Below, piece after piece: positions 53,310 through 62,627 of a DNA stretch of 64,000 nucleotides. Numbering within the stretch: the stretch's first letter is position 1; every line of letters begins with the position of its first letter. A program made the position numbers and the translations under genes. The notes beneath the pieces were generated by a model. The model was not told where the DNA came from and did not search any database. It was given only the letters and a program-made list of their open reading frames with translations. The DNA comes from Alloprevotella rava (lineage in GTDB: Bacteria; Bacteroidota; Bacteroidia; Bacteroidales; Bacteroidaceae): assembly GCF_014195585.1 (NCBI RefSeq), contig NZ_JACICA010000010.1, positions 1 through 64,000 of the forward strand, in the 5' to 3' direction.

Positions 53310-53347
53310 GGCGAAACAACACGAAATTCTGATACAAAAGATAAGAA

Positions 53348-53728
53348 ATGGAGGAAAACGATAAAATATTCTGGAATGAATGCCACCAGATTATAGGAGA
53401 TGCCTATAATGTTCACAACAAATTAGGTAATGGCTTCTTAGAAGCTGTTTATCAAGAAGCTCTCTCCATTGAATTCACGAAGTTAGAACTTCCATTTGAA
53501 GCTCAAAAAGGACTAAGCATTGATTACGACGGATTTATTCTTCAAAAACACTACATCGCCGATTTCTTTTGCTTTGACAAAATCATAGTTGAGATTAAAG
53601 CTACAGAAGAATTGTGCCCAGAACATACAGCCCAAGTCATCAACTACTTAAAAGCAACTCATTGCAAATGTGGATTACTTATAAACTTCGGAGAAAGTCG
53701 CCTTCACTTCAAAAAAATTCTAAACTAA
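53348..53728 (+). CDS. GxxExxY protein (PD-(D/E)XK nuclease superfamily-like)
   Basis: A 126-residue protein with the family hallmark GNGFLEAVYQEAL (GxxExxY) near residue 28. Further conserved segments are LPFEAQKGLSIDYDG, ADFFCFDKIIVEIKA (with the PD-(D/E)XK-like D, then E-x-K) and HTAQVINYLKATHCKCGLLI. The family is small, widespread and of unknown role; the fold suggests nucleic-acid cleavage or binding. It begins 38 bp after uvrA and is probably co-transcribed, which fits but does not prove a link to DNA metabolism. Codon use is more AT-rich than uvrA, so it may be a later arrival. Confidence 0.85.
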   Translation: MEENDKIFWNECHQIIGDAYNVHNKLGNGFLEAVYQEALSIEFTKLELPFEAQKGLSIDYDGFILQKHYIADFFCFDKIIVEIKATEELCPEHTAQVINYLKATHCKCGLLINFGESRLHFKKILN

Positions 53729-53917
53729 TATTTCGCCTATTCTCCTTCAAATCCCCTTGAACTCTTGTGTAAATCCACAAAAATCAAGTACATTCGTAAA
53801 AAAATATACTGCATTCGTAAACTTTCGTTATTTTCGTGAAAATTCGTGGGCTAAAAAGCCTCACTTTAGCAATAACAAATCAACTCAAAATAATTACTAA
53901 CCACAACAAAACAAAGT

Positions 53918-55468
53918 ATGTTTGAAAATCAACCAAAAGGATTGTATGCGTTGGCTTTGGCCAACACAGGCGAGCGCTTCGGCTATTACACGATGCTTGC
54001 CATCTTCGCGCTTTTCATGCAGGCCAAGTTTGGATGGACAGAGTCAGAAGCAGGACAAGTCTACGCCATCTTCCTCGCTGTAGTGTATTTCGCTCCACTC
54101 CTCGGAGGTATGCTGGCCGATAAGATTGGTTACGGCAAGTGTGTCACCCTCGGTTTCGCCACTATGTTCCTTGGATATCTCGGACTGGCAATCCCGACAG
54201 GCGCCGATGAAATGGGCAAAATTGCGATGTTTGCAGGTCTCGCTTGCGTGTCGCTGGGTACGGGTCTTTTCAAAGGTAATCTCCAAGTCTTAGTAGGTAA
54301 TCTTTACGACAGCCCGCAGTACGCATCCAGCCGCGATTCAGCTTTTAGCCTCTTCTATATGGCAATCAACCTCGGCTCTATGTTTGCCCCCTCAATGGCC
54401 AAATGGATTACGAATCTCTATTTAGGTCAGTATGGCTTCGTTTATGATGCAGCGAACCAGAATCCGGCTTATCTCAAGGCGTTATATGGTGCCTACGGTC
54501 TTTGCTTCGGTGTGGCTTGTATTTCGCTGATTTTCTCCGCCGTTGTGTACTTTGCCTTCCGCGGCTGGTTCAAACATGCTGACATCACTGCTAAACAGGC
54601 TAAGGAATCTAAGCAGGAAGTGGAAGAACTCACTCCGAAACAAACCAGAGACCGCATTGTTGCCCTCCTGCTTGTCTTCGGCGTGGTTATCTTCTTCTGG
54701 ATGGCATTCCACCAGAACGGTTCTGCACTGACTTTCTTTGCTAAGAAATACACCAACCTCTCCGTATCTGGCTCGATGCGTATCTGGTTCAACATCTTCA
54801 GCTTGGCCTTGATTGCGCTTTCTGTGTACACAGGTATCGGTACCTTCCAAGCGAAGACGGGAAAGAACAAGGTGCTTTGCGGTGTTGTCACGCTGGCAGC
54901 ATGGGCTGGAGCTATCGCTCTCTTCATGAACATGGAAGATCCCACCATGTCGCAGCCGTCCGACTTCCAACAGTTCAACCCCTTCTTCGTCGTTGCACTG
55001 ACACCCTTTAGCATGCTCTTCTTCGGTTTCTTGGCAAAGAAGGGTCACGAGGTGAGCGCTCCCGCACGTATTGCTTTGGGTATGTTCGTGGCAGCAGTGG
55101 GCTTCGCTGTCATCACATTGGCGTCTACCAACTTGATTTCTCCGATGGACTTGGGCGACAAGACACAAAGCATCCTCTCACCGAGCTGGTTGATTTCTAC
55201 CTACTTCACCCTCACTCTGGCCGAGTTGCTACTCTCCCCCATGGGTATCTCCTTTGTGAGCAAGGTGGCTCCTCCCAAATACAAGGGTATGATGATGGGC
55301 GGCTGGTTTGTGGCAACAGCCATTGGTAACTACCTAAGCTCTATCCCCTCCATGCTTTGGAATCGCATCCCTCTGATGTACAACTGGGGCATTCTGATTG
55401 CACTCTGTCTTATCAGCGCCCTCGTGATGTTCGCGCTCTTGAAGAAACTCAACAAAATGACGGCTTAA
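53918..55468 (+). CDS. POT-family proton-dependent peptide transporter
   Basis: A 516-residue inner-membrane carrier with about 14 hydrophobic helices. The N-terminus ALANTGERFGYYTMLAIFAL contains the ExxER-like proton-coupling motif region of POT transporters (here GERFGYY). GGMLADKIGYGK and the PTR2 signature FSLFYMAINLGSMFAPSM follow. It imports di- and tripeptides with protons, fitting an organism that secretes several proteases. The 189-bp upstream gap contains repeated ATTCGT words but no clear promoter. Two hairpins follow the stop. Confidence 0.93.
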   Translation: MFENQPKGLYALALANTGERFGYYTMLAIFALFMQAKFGWTESEAGQVYAIFLAVVYFAPLLGGMLADKIGYGKCVTLGFATMFLGYLGLAIPTGADEMGKIAMFAGLACVSLGTGLFKGNLQVLVGNLYDSPQYASSRDSAFSLFYMAINLGSMFAPSMAKWITNLYLGQYGFVYDAANQNPAYLKALYGAYGLCFGVACISLIFSAVVYFAFRGWFKHADITAKQAKESKQEVEELTPKQTRDRIVALLLVFGVVIFFWMAFHQNGSALTFFAKKYTNLSVSGSMRIWFNIFSLALIALSVYTGIGTFQAKTGKNKVLCGVVTLAAWAGAIALFMNMEDPTMSQPSDFQQFNPFFVVALTPFSMLFFGFLAKKGHEVSAPARIALGMFVAAVGFAVITLASTNLISPMDLGDKTQSILSPSWLISTYFTLTLAELLLSPMGISFVSKVAPPKYKGMMMGGWFVATAIGNYLSSIPSMLWNRIPLMYNWGILIALCLISALVMFALLKKLNKMTA

Positions 55469-55478
55469 TAAAGGTCAT

Positions 55479-55508
55479 AGAGAATGCTGCCCACAAAGCA
55501 GCATCTCT
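55479..55508 (+). terminator. Terminator-like hairpin after peptide transporter
   Basis: AGAGAATGCTGC pairs with GCAGCATCTCT with one mismatch around a seven-nt loop, 10 bp after the stop. Confidence 0.55.
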
Positions 55509-55551
55509 ATCTGTCGTGCTTTCGCCGTGAATCCACGGCTGCATAAAACTC

Positions 55552-55620
55552 TCTATCCGCAAAATCTGAATATAGGTTTTGCGGATAGATTTGTTAAGAA
55601 GCTTGACTAATGAAGCTTCT
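55552..55620 (+). terminator. Second and third hairpins after peptide transporter
   Basis: TCTATCCGCAAAA pairs perfectly with TTTTGCGGATAGA (55552-55589), followed by TTTGTT. Next to it AGAAGCTT pairs with AAGCTTCT (55597-55620). The first is a good terminator candidate. Confidence 0.6.
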
Positions 55621-55671
55621 CTGAAACATCCGCTGGAGGAACAAACACAGAGATACTGAAAACTGTAAATA

Positions 55672-56155
55672 CCCTTATTGCGTTTGAGAATACAATAAGG
55701 GCGTGAGCTGACATCCTTATTGCACATTCAAACGCAATAAGGAAAAAAGAGAAGAATAAAAAGAAACGCTCCTCCCCAGTTTATATTTTTCCGTTGTCAC
55801 GCCGTCACGTTGTCACACTTTAAGCATAACTCACTGAAAACATAACTGTTACGCGCGTGACGACAAGTGACAACAGTGTGACAACAAAATTTTTCATTGT
55901 CACACCGCTAACTACCTATCTATCAACGTATTCCCTCCGCTGTGACAACGTGACAACAAAAAACGAGTTTTTTCCTGGTGGGGAGAGATAGAGAACACTC
56001 CATCAACGCTTTCAGTGCGACGCTTCCTGCGTCGGAAGTTAATGTAGTCCTTTACCCACGGGTTCACCCTCGCTCTGCTTGGGCATCACCCGTGGAGAAG
56101 TGGAGAAGTGACTCTCCCCCATCTTCCGACACCGGCGGTGTCGCACAGCAGCTAA
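55672..56155 (-). repeat. Modular intergenic repeat, copy G (full, reversed)
   Basis: CAATAAGG module 55672-55743, here with a perfect outer pair CCTTATTGCGTTTGA / TCAAACGCAATAAGG. Iteron-like module 55791-55964. GC-rich module 56010-56155 with CCGACACCGGCGGTGTCG. It lies between convergent genes with the CAATAAGG module about 50-80 bp from the transporter hairpins. The rest of 55621-56230 shows no gene. Confidence 0.85.
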
Positions 56156-56231
56156 TTCGGTTTGCTCCTCGCCTCCTCGATATATTGCTACCATCCCACT
56201 TTATCGTTCGTTTAGGGGAGTACTATCATGC

Positions 56232-56266
56232 AAAAAGGAGGCGCATCAATGATGCGTCTCCTTTCT
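56232..56266 (-). terminator. Hairpin between copy G and the small acidic ORF
   Basis: GGAGGCGCAT pairs with ATGCGTCTCC (one G-T) around a five-nt loop. On the minus strand it is followed by TTTTTG. It lies 53 bp after the stop of the 50-codon ORF. Confidence 0.6.
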
Positions 56267-56318
56267 TAGAATATTTGTAAAGATGTCCTACAAGCTAAAG
56301 TTGTAGAGACTTTAGAGC

Positions 56319-56471
56319 TTAGTATTCGTCTTCGCTCCAGTCTTCATCACCCCATGAACCATAGTCGCGAGTGAGCTGTTCGCCACCTTCTTCTTCATGC
56401 TTAGAGAGCATCAGACTAGTTTCTACAAAAATACTGTATTCAACAGATGTTGGTTTGATATATACCTTCAT
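56319..56471 (-). CDS. Small acidic protein (50 aa)
   Basis: A complete short ORF on the minus strand. It begins MKVYIKPTSVEYSIFVETSL, then MLSKHEEEGGEQLTRDYGSW and GDEDWSEDEY. The N-terminal MKxYIKP start followed by a hydrophobic stretch and an acidic, aromatic C-terminus recurs in short hypothetical proteins of Bacteroidales (from memory). There is no cleavable signal. It starts 31 bp after the stop of the sorting-tail protein gene at 56503 and a terminator follows, so the two are probably co-transcribed. Function unknown; a secreted or modified peptide precursor is one speculation. Confidence 0.6.
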   Translation of the reverse strand: MKVYIKPTSVEYSIFVETSLMLSKHEEEGGEQLTRDYGSWGDEDWSEDEY

Positions 56472-56502
56472 ATTCTTTATAAGATTTAGCTATTTATACT
56501 TC

Positions 56503-57570
56503 TTACTTAACGAGAACCTTCTTACCATTGATAATATAGAGGCCCTTTTGTGCGCTCTGAACGCGGCGACCTTGGAGGTCGTAAACCTGCGTAGCAGCAC
56601 TGTTAGTTGTTGCGTTTTGGATGCCGGTAATGGTGCCTTCATTGAAGAGGAAAGCGCGTACACCACTTGCTGCAGGGAGGGCGAGATAAGCCTTATGAGC
56701 ACCATTAGTGAAAGCAGCACCATCTGCAGCACCATAGTAGAAACCTACAGAATTAGCATCGCCAGCCTTATTCAGAGAGAGCTTGTAGTAAACAGCACCA
56801 CCTGTTGTCTGCTCAGCTTCGTCAGAACCCTTGAGCAGGTTATCTGCATCTACATCGCCAGCTTTCTGAGAAGCAGCAAAAGTATATTCGCCCGCAGCAG
56901 CCTTGAGCACTACGCCAGTAGCTGCAGGAATTGTTTCACCAGCATTGTAAACATAGCTTTCTTCCAGCTTGTCACCTACTACTTTATAAGTGTATGCTTC
57001 TACATTTGCAGGAACAACGAGTGCACGATCGCTATAATAGAGAGTTGAATAACCTGTTGCACCGATGTTTACAGAGACTGATTTTTCCTTTTTTGAATAA
57101 GTAATAACAAACTCATCACAGTAGACAGAATTTTGAGTAGCTTTAATTTCAATTACCAAATCTGCACCTGCTATTGTAGGAGTTACGTTAAGGCTCTTAC
57201 GTTGCCAAGCTTTTCCCATCGGAGTAATAGAAAGAGTACCAATAGTAGTACCTCCCAATGTAGCTGTTACAGAACCTTTGCCTGTCTCCTTATTCGTACG
57301 AACATGTACAGATATTCCAGAAACAGTGTACTCAGCAGACAAGCCTTTTATGGTCAAGGTCATTTTTTTACCTGATGTCACCTGAATCTTATTGCTTTTG
57401 TAAGTATTTTTAAAAGTTGCTGTAACACCTTCTGGAGCATCTGTCAAAGTTCCCGCTGTATCAGACGTTTGCTCAAATGTCATTTTTGCTTCTTGAGCAT
57501 TAGCACTCACTCCAACGAGGCTCAAAAGAGCAACAAGGAGCATCATCTTTAAGTTGTAAAACTTCTTCAT
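56503..57570 (-). CDS. Secreted protein of unknown function with sorting tail
   Basis: A 355-residue protein with a signal peptide (ending VSANAQ). Residues about 25-165 form a beta domain that looks carbohydrate-binding-like (AKMTFEQTSDTAGTLTDAPE). Residues 170-320 are a domain common in Prevotella surface proteins (VNIGATGYSTLYYSDRALVV, ETIPAATGVVLKAAAGEYTF). The end, VYDLQGRRVQSAQKGLYIIN plus GKKVLVK, is the canonical Bacteroidales sorting tail. Surface export is predicted; no catalytic residues are recognised. A promoter lies about 90 bp upstream and a 50-codon ORF follows. Confidence 0.82.
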   Translation of the reverse strand: MKKFYNLKMMLLVALLSLVGVSANAQEAKMTFEQTSDTAGTLTDAPEGVTATFKNTYKSNKIQVTSGKKMTLTIKGLSAEYTVSGISVHVRTNKETGKGSVTATLGGTTIGTLSITPMGKAWQRKSLNVTPTIAGADLVIEIKATQNSVYCDEFVITYSKKEKSVSVNIGATGYSTLYYSDRALVVPANVEAYTYKVVGDKLEESYVYNAGETIPAATGVVLKAAAGEYTFAASQKAGDVDADNLLKGSDEAEQTTGGAVYYKLSLNKAGDANSVGFYYGAADGAAFTNGAHKAYLALPAASGVRAFLFNEGTITGIQNATTNSAATQVYDLQGRRVQSAQKGLYIINGKKVLVK

Positions 57571-57659
57571 AATCGGTTTTATTTATTAGGTTTAAATAGT
57601 TTTCTTTTTTTGTTCCAATCCAATGAGTTGTATAAACAAGATAAAGCATTATCTATTTG

Positions 57660-57691
57660 CAAATGTAAGGAATTATTTCATATAATCACAA
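57660..57691 (-). promoter_or_regulatory. Promoter of the sorting-tail protein gene
   Basis: Minus-strand TTG followed after 21 nt by TACATTTG (57660-57667), about 90 bp before the ATG. Confidence 0.5.
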
Positions 57692-57821
57692 CATTTATTA
57701 AGACTTTACACTTTATATTCTTCTTCTCATAGAATTGTAAGAACATTTTGATATTTTCCCTCTCTCTGCACACGCATTTTTCAGTGCTAAAAGCGACAAT
57801 CAACATAGAGAGTAGCAGGTA

Positions 57822-57880
57822 TAAAAAAAGTAGCCACAAACGCTACACTTTCTCAATGCTGTGTAATGTTTGTGGCTACA
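57822..57880 (-). terminator. Terminator of the papain-like protease gene
   Basis: GTAGCCACAAAC pairs perfectly with GTTTGTGGCTAC, with a partly paired interior, followed on the minus strand by a run of seven T. It lies 29 bp after the stop. Confidence 0.85.
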
Positions 57881-57908
57881 AATAGCCTTAAAGGGTTATA
57901 CAGGGTCT

Positions 57909-60900
57909 TTACTTTACAAAGACTTTCTTACCGTTCACGATATACAAACCTTGCTGTACTTTCTCCACGCGGCGACCTTGGAGATCGTAAACAACGGGAG
58001 TTTCTGTTTCGGCAGGAACAATCTCTGGTGTATCAACGCTTGTATATATCCACTTGTCGTTCGTACCTTTACGATTCAGATAGAAGCGATTCACGTTGAA
58101 CCACGTGTAACCACCCGTGTTGCAGAGCAAGCCGAGAGAAACTTCTGTTTCTTCTGCCAAACGGAAATTGACTTCCATATTGTGCAAACCTGTAGAAGCG
58201 AGAGCCTTCTGCAACTGCTTAGCATCGGGTAGACTTGCGCCCTTGTTAACAACGAGGTAAGAACCATTAACGCCAGTGAAGTCGTGAGGAATCATACCGA
58301 ACGTGTAGTAGCCAGCCGGTAGCGTGATGGTTTGATAGAGCTTCAGATTCTTTGCTGAATCGGCGAAAGCAAGTGCACCTGTCATGAGAGAGAGGACATC
58401 ATTCTGCTCACGGTCAACAAAGAAACTCATCTTAACATCGCCCACAGTAGCAACATTTTCTTGTTGCCAGCCAGAACGCTGCGTACCAATTTCAAGACCT
58501 GCAAAGCGTGAGCCGTAAGCCTTATTGATCGTTTCGCTCGTATAGAAGAAAGGACGCTTGTAGTTAGTGAGATACTTTTCAGTGATTTCTTGAACGCCCT
58601 TCTTAGAGAGGCAGAAAGCACCGATAGAGTTGCTCCAAGCATCGCCATCAGGGCCGAAACCTACGCGTTTACCTGTGTGAGCACCGCTTGCGGCATCTTC
58701 CACATCGCCACCATTCTGATTGAACTGATAGTAGAGCACCAGTTTGTGGTCGCGCTCTGCATCAGCCACCTGCTTGATACTCTGGTTAGAGAGTGAGTGC
58801 AACTGTTCCTTTGTGAGGGCGGAGTTCCAAATGCGGAATTCATCAAGAATACCCTTCATAGGAGCTTCTGCGCTACCAAGACGGAACTTAGCGGGCAGGT
58901 TCTGACGGAGATTAACGTTGCCAATCTTGATCTGCTCAATGAGCTGACAGTCGCGATAGAGGTTGCAGTATTCTCCGCTGAAGACAAAGGCATAATGGTG
59001 CCATTCGCCTACGCGATAGAAGTTAGCGCAAGAGGTGTAGTACTTATCGCCAATGCTGAGGAGTACACTACCATTATAGAGTGCGCGCGTATAGAACTTC
59101 TGATCGCCCACCTGATTGTTGTATCTCGAAACAGGTTGTGCATTAAACCAGTAGTCGATAGTGATATCGTTATTGCCCGTTGTTGGCAGCGGATTATCGA
59201 AGCTAACATATTCAGAAGCAGCGCCCTTGAAGTTGAGACCCGTCTTTGGATCTTCGTTGCTCACTTCCACTGCATTGCGGAGCGTATAAGTGCCCCAACC
59301 GCAATCGTTACCAGCATCGAGACGGATGTCGTAGCGACCAGGTTCGGTAAAGCGGAAGCCGCGGAGCACACCTTCATGAACGATGACAGTATCGGCAGAA
59401 GAGATTTCCCAGTGCCATTGTGTTGGGTCGTGCTGTGAACGGTCGGTTAGGCGCACATAAGTGTTACGACGTACAGCACCCTTCTCTACTTCAAAGTTTA
59501 CAATCGGATGGAGATTCAGAACATTGATCTTATGAATACATTCCGTAGTACCTGCACCATTCGTAACAGTCAGTTTCACATCATAAACACCAGGAGTCTT
59601 ATAAGTAGTGGAGAAGTGTTGAGAAGTTGACGCATTCTTGTCAGCTCCTGCTGTTGTCCACGCATACTTAACGCCTTCAAGAGGAGAAGACTGGTTGACA
59701 AAAGTTACAGGCGTATTGATGTAAACCTCTTCAGGACCGAAGAAGTTAGCTTTCGGAAGATCCTGAGAAACAACCGTTACATTCTTAGTGAGAGAGTCGG
59801 CCTTACCATTAGCATCCTCAACGCGGAGAGAAACAGTTTTCTCACCAGCAGTTTGGAAGATAACGGAGGGCTCGGGAGTATTGTAGTTCATCGTCTTACT
59901 ACCGTCCTTCACTGTCCAGCGGAACTTCACAGCATTACCTGCTGACTCGTTGACAAGCTGCACAGCAGCATTGCTATACACTGAGCCTTGAGGGAAGGAG
60001 AAAGCAGCTTTGATAGTACGCTTATCCTTGCAGTTCGTGTTGAGCAAACGTAATGGATTCTTGCCAATCAGCTGAATCACGTGGTTGTTCGCCTTATCCG
60101 TGAGAGCCTGGTCAGCTGGTTCGTCCATCGTTACTTCAGCCAAGAGTCCAGGTTCGGTTGCGGGGTTCGCAATCTGCGTGTACATATACTGCTGAATCTG
60201 TGTCTGTGAACGAGCGGTGCTCCAAACGCGAACTTCATTGAGCTCGCCGCGGATACCTTCATTACCATCACGTCCTACAACAAAGTCGCCGAAACCGCCA
60301 AGACCTTCTTTCGGACCTGCTACCTCGCCTTGCTTAACGCCATTGATATAAGCCGTAGCTCTCTTGCCGTCGATAACGATGGCGATATGCTTCCAAACAT
60401 TGGGCAGAAGCGTACTGCGACGCGTTGTTGCCTTGTTGTTATTGTCCCAACCAAAGACTACTTGACCTTGAGCATTGCCACAGATGAGGAAGTCGCCCCA
60501 TCCTGGACCTACTTGCTGACCATTTTCTACACAGTCGATAGCTCTGATCCAGTATTCAATAGTAGCTTGCTTGTATGTCTTCTTGAAGAGATCCTTAATG
60601 CGGATACCGCCACCGAAGAACTTACGCGTGAAGTCGGCAGTAGCTGTAGTGCCGTGGAAGTCAGTAGGCGTAGCATCCACACGAGCGGAAGCCATCGTCA
60701 CACCTTCGTTGTCGTAGATAGCTTCTACGGCATAGTTGCCACTCGCTGCTGCTGAAGCAGTGTGAACATCCTTGCCCACTGTAGACATCAGCACACCATC
60801 CTTGTAAATCTTATAGCCTGTGAGCGCATAAGTACAAGTTTCGGGGGCATCCCAAGTGAGTTGGTTGTCAGCATAAACCACATTGCGCGGTTTAGCGATG

Positions 60901-62330
60901 AACTCGCCAGGAACGGTGAAAGAGATAATAGTGCGTTCGCCCTGTGTTTTGATTTCCACTCCATTGCCGAGAGGGAAAGGGATTTCGATACCGGGTTCGC
61001 CATGGGTATAATCCATCAGCGAAACGGCTTCTACCTTACCCACACCATTAGCAGAGCTCTTGGAGTCGATAACAAAGAAGTATTTAGCTGGCTTAGAGGG
61101 ATCGAGCACACCGGAGAGGTCCGTAATGTCATAACCAAACTCCATAGCTTCCTTGTGGACACCATCTGCCCAACGGCCCAACATCGGAGTTTCTGCATCT
61201 ACTCCGTCGCCATCGCCATCACCGGCAAAGTTGAAGTGCTCCATTTGGATTTCCTGCTCGGGAACAACGGCTGAGGTGTCAGCTGCAATACCGGCTTTCA
61301 AGCTCAACTCACTGCGTTTGGAGTAGGCCATACGGATTTTGAGAGTCTTGAGCGGGCGATAGTTCTTACGAACATAATAGATCTCGGGCTTATAGTAGCC
61401 TCCACTCGTTCCAACTGGAACAGCGTGCTTATAAGGGCAATAGATGAAACCGTTGTTGGCCCACCAAGAGCTCCAACTGTTGACCACAATCCATGCGCCA
61501 ACTTCGTCCTTGTCCTTTTCGCCAGCTATACCGTTACCATCGAGGTCGAATTCAATACGGTCGTCGTAGCCCACAATGGTGAGAGCGTGGTCCACTTGCT
61601 TACCCCAACTTTTCACAAACTGCTTGCCAGCAACACCGATACTTTTGTTTTTTTCTGTGTACGGAATAGGTTTCCAATCGCCACCGCTGGCCACACCGAT
61701 ACCGCAGATACCACCACGTCCCCCAAAGTCGGGGTCACCATTGTGGTTCCAGATCCAGTTTTTCACAGCCTCACGACCTTCTTCTGTTTCAACAGAGAGA
61801 GGGAAGTTGGCCGAACGGCTGATACGATTGTGCATTGCTTCAAACCATTTGTCGTAGCCTTGCATCCAACCGAAATCGTTACTTTCGCAAACTTGATTAC
61901 CAAAAAGGCGAGAATAGGTATTACCACCATAAGTTACAGAGTTGGGGACACCATTGGCGCGTGCCATTCCTTCCTTACCAGAATTGGAATTGGTAAGCAA
62001 CCACGTGAAGTGGGTGGGATACTGATTCTCGGGCTTTTTGCCGTCTGCATTCCTATAAGCATTGATCTCATAGGTGAACATGTAATAAATACGAGAGGCC
62101 GAACCACATGAACCGCCGTCCTGATTGACAACGGGAGGGAAACAACGAGATTCCCCATTGTTCACATGATCGGGTCGCTGAGTAGGTCCTTTGCGCGCAC
62201 GCAAAGTTGGGTCAGCTTTCGTTACGGCAGTGTAGTCTGGATATTTCGTATAGTCGACATCTTGTGCAACTGCCGAAAGCGAAAGACTTACTCCTGCCAG
62301 CACTAATAAGTGCTTGGAGATTTGTTTCAT
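57909..62330 (-). CDS. Secreted papain-like protease with LamG and PKD domains
   Basis: A 1473-residue secreted protein. After the signal peptide (ending SAVAQ) comes a C1-type cysteine protease: Gln70 and the nucleophile Cys75 in VVNQDGGSCGSASRIYY, the His near 248 in KQVDHALTIVGYDD, and the Asn near 282 in WIVVNSWSSWWANNG. Next are a calcium-type Asp-rich turn (DGDGDGVDAETP), a fibronectin-like part, a LamG domain (about 560-715), about three PKD repeats (770-1020) and a second LamG domain (1030-1183). The last residues, VYDLQGRRVEKVQQGLYIVN plus GKKVFVK, are the sorting tail. A T9SS-exported adhesive protease is inferred. Family C1 is preferred to C10 from the GSCGS and NSW motifs. Confidence 0.9.
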   Translation of the reverse strand: MKQISKHLLVLAGVSLSLSAVAQDVDYTKYPDYTAVTKADPTLRARKGPTQRPDHVNNGESRCFPPVVNQDGGSCGSASRIYYMFTYEINAYRNADGKKPENQYPTHFTWLLTNSNSGKEGMARANGVPNSVTYGGNTYSRLFGNQVCESNDFGWMQGYDKWFEAMHNRISRSANFPLSVETEEGREAVKNWIWNHNGDPDFGGRGGICGIGVASGGDWKPIPYTEKNKSIGVAGKQFVKSWGKQVDHALTIVGYDDRIEFDLDGNGIAGEKDKDEVGAWIVVNSWSSWWANNGFIYCPYKHAVPVGTSGGYYKPEIYYVRKNYRPLKTLKIRMAYSKRSELSLKAGIAADTSAVVPEQEIQMEHFNFAGDGDGDGVDAETPMLGRWADGVHKEAMEFGYDITDLSGVLDPSKPAKYFFVIDSKSSANGVGKVEAVSLMDYTHGEPGIEIPFPLGNGVEIKTQGERTIISFTVPGEFIAKPRNVVYADNQLTWDAPETCTYALTGYKIYKDGVLMSTVGKDVHTASAAASGNYAVEAIYDNEGVTMASARVDATPTDFHGTTATADFTRKFFGGGIRIKDLFKKTYKQATIEYWIRAIDCVENGQQVGPGWGDFLICGNAQGQVVFGWDNNNKATTRRSTLLPNVWKHIAIVIDGKRATAYINGVKQGEVAGPKEGLGGFGDFVVGRDGNEGIRGELNEVRVWSTARSQTQIQQYMYTQIANPATEPGLLAEVTMDEPADQALTDKANNHVIQLIGKNPLRLLNTNCKDKRTIKAAFSFPQGSVYSNAAVQLVNESAGNAVKFRWTVKDGSKTMNYNTPEPSVIFQTAGEKTVSLRVEDANGKADSLTKNVTVVSQDLPKANFFGPEEVYINTPVTFVNQSSPLEGVKYAWTTAGADKNASTSQHFSTTYKTPGVYDVKLTVTNGAGTTECIHKINVLNLHPIVNFEVEKGAVRRNTYVRLTDRSQHDPTQWHWEISSADTVIVHEGVLRGFRFTEPGRYDIRLDAGNDCGWGTYTLRNAVEVSNEDPKTGLNFKGAASEYVSFDNPLPTTGNNDITIDYWFNAQPVSRYNNQVGDQKFYTRALYNGSVLLSIGDKYYTSCANFYRVGEWHHYAFVFSGEYCNLYRDCQLIEQIKIGNVNLRQNLPAKFRLGSAEAPMKGILDEFRIWNSALTKEQLHSLSNQSIKQVADAERDHKLVLYYQFNQNGGDVEDAASGAHTGKRVGFGPDGDAWSNSIGAFCLSKKGVQEITEKYLTNYKRPFFYTSETINKAYGSRFAGLEIGTQRSGWQQENVATVGDVKMSFFVDREQNDVLSLMTGALAFADSAKNLKLYQTITLPAGYYTFGMIPHDFTGVNGSYLVVNKGASLPDAKQLQKALASTGLHNMEVNFRLAEETEVSLGLLCNTGGYTWFNVNRFYLNRKGTNDKWIYTSVDTPEIVPAETETPVVYDLQGRRVEKVQQGLYIVNGKKVFVK

Positions 62331-62627
62331 AGATAGTTATTTGTATTGATTTGCTTTCTCGGGGTGCTAAAATACAGATTACAAGCAGAAAAGACAAACA
62401 ATAATAAGCTTTTTCGGATATATAAGGAGATCGTACCCCTGCCTTTTTAACATAAAATAAAACACAAACAGAGAGAAGCGCGCCCTGTTCATCGCTCTCC
62501 GAGTTTCCGTAGACAGACAGTCACACTTACTTCTGACACTTGCGGCTTCGCTGCCCAAACATTGAGATGGGCAATATGCCTGTGGAGGGTGATTTTTCAT
62601 CTTCACTCCTACCTGTAAAAACTCAGT

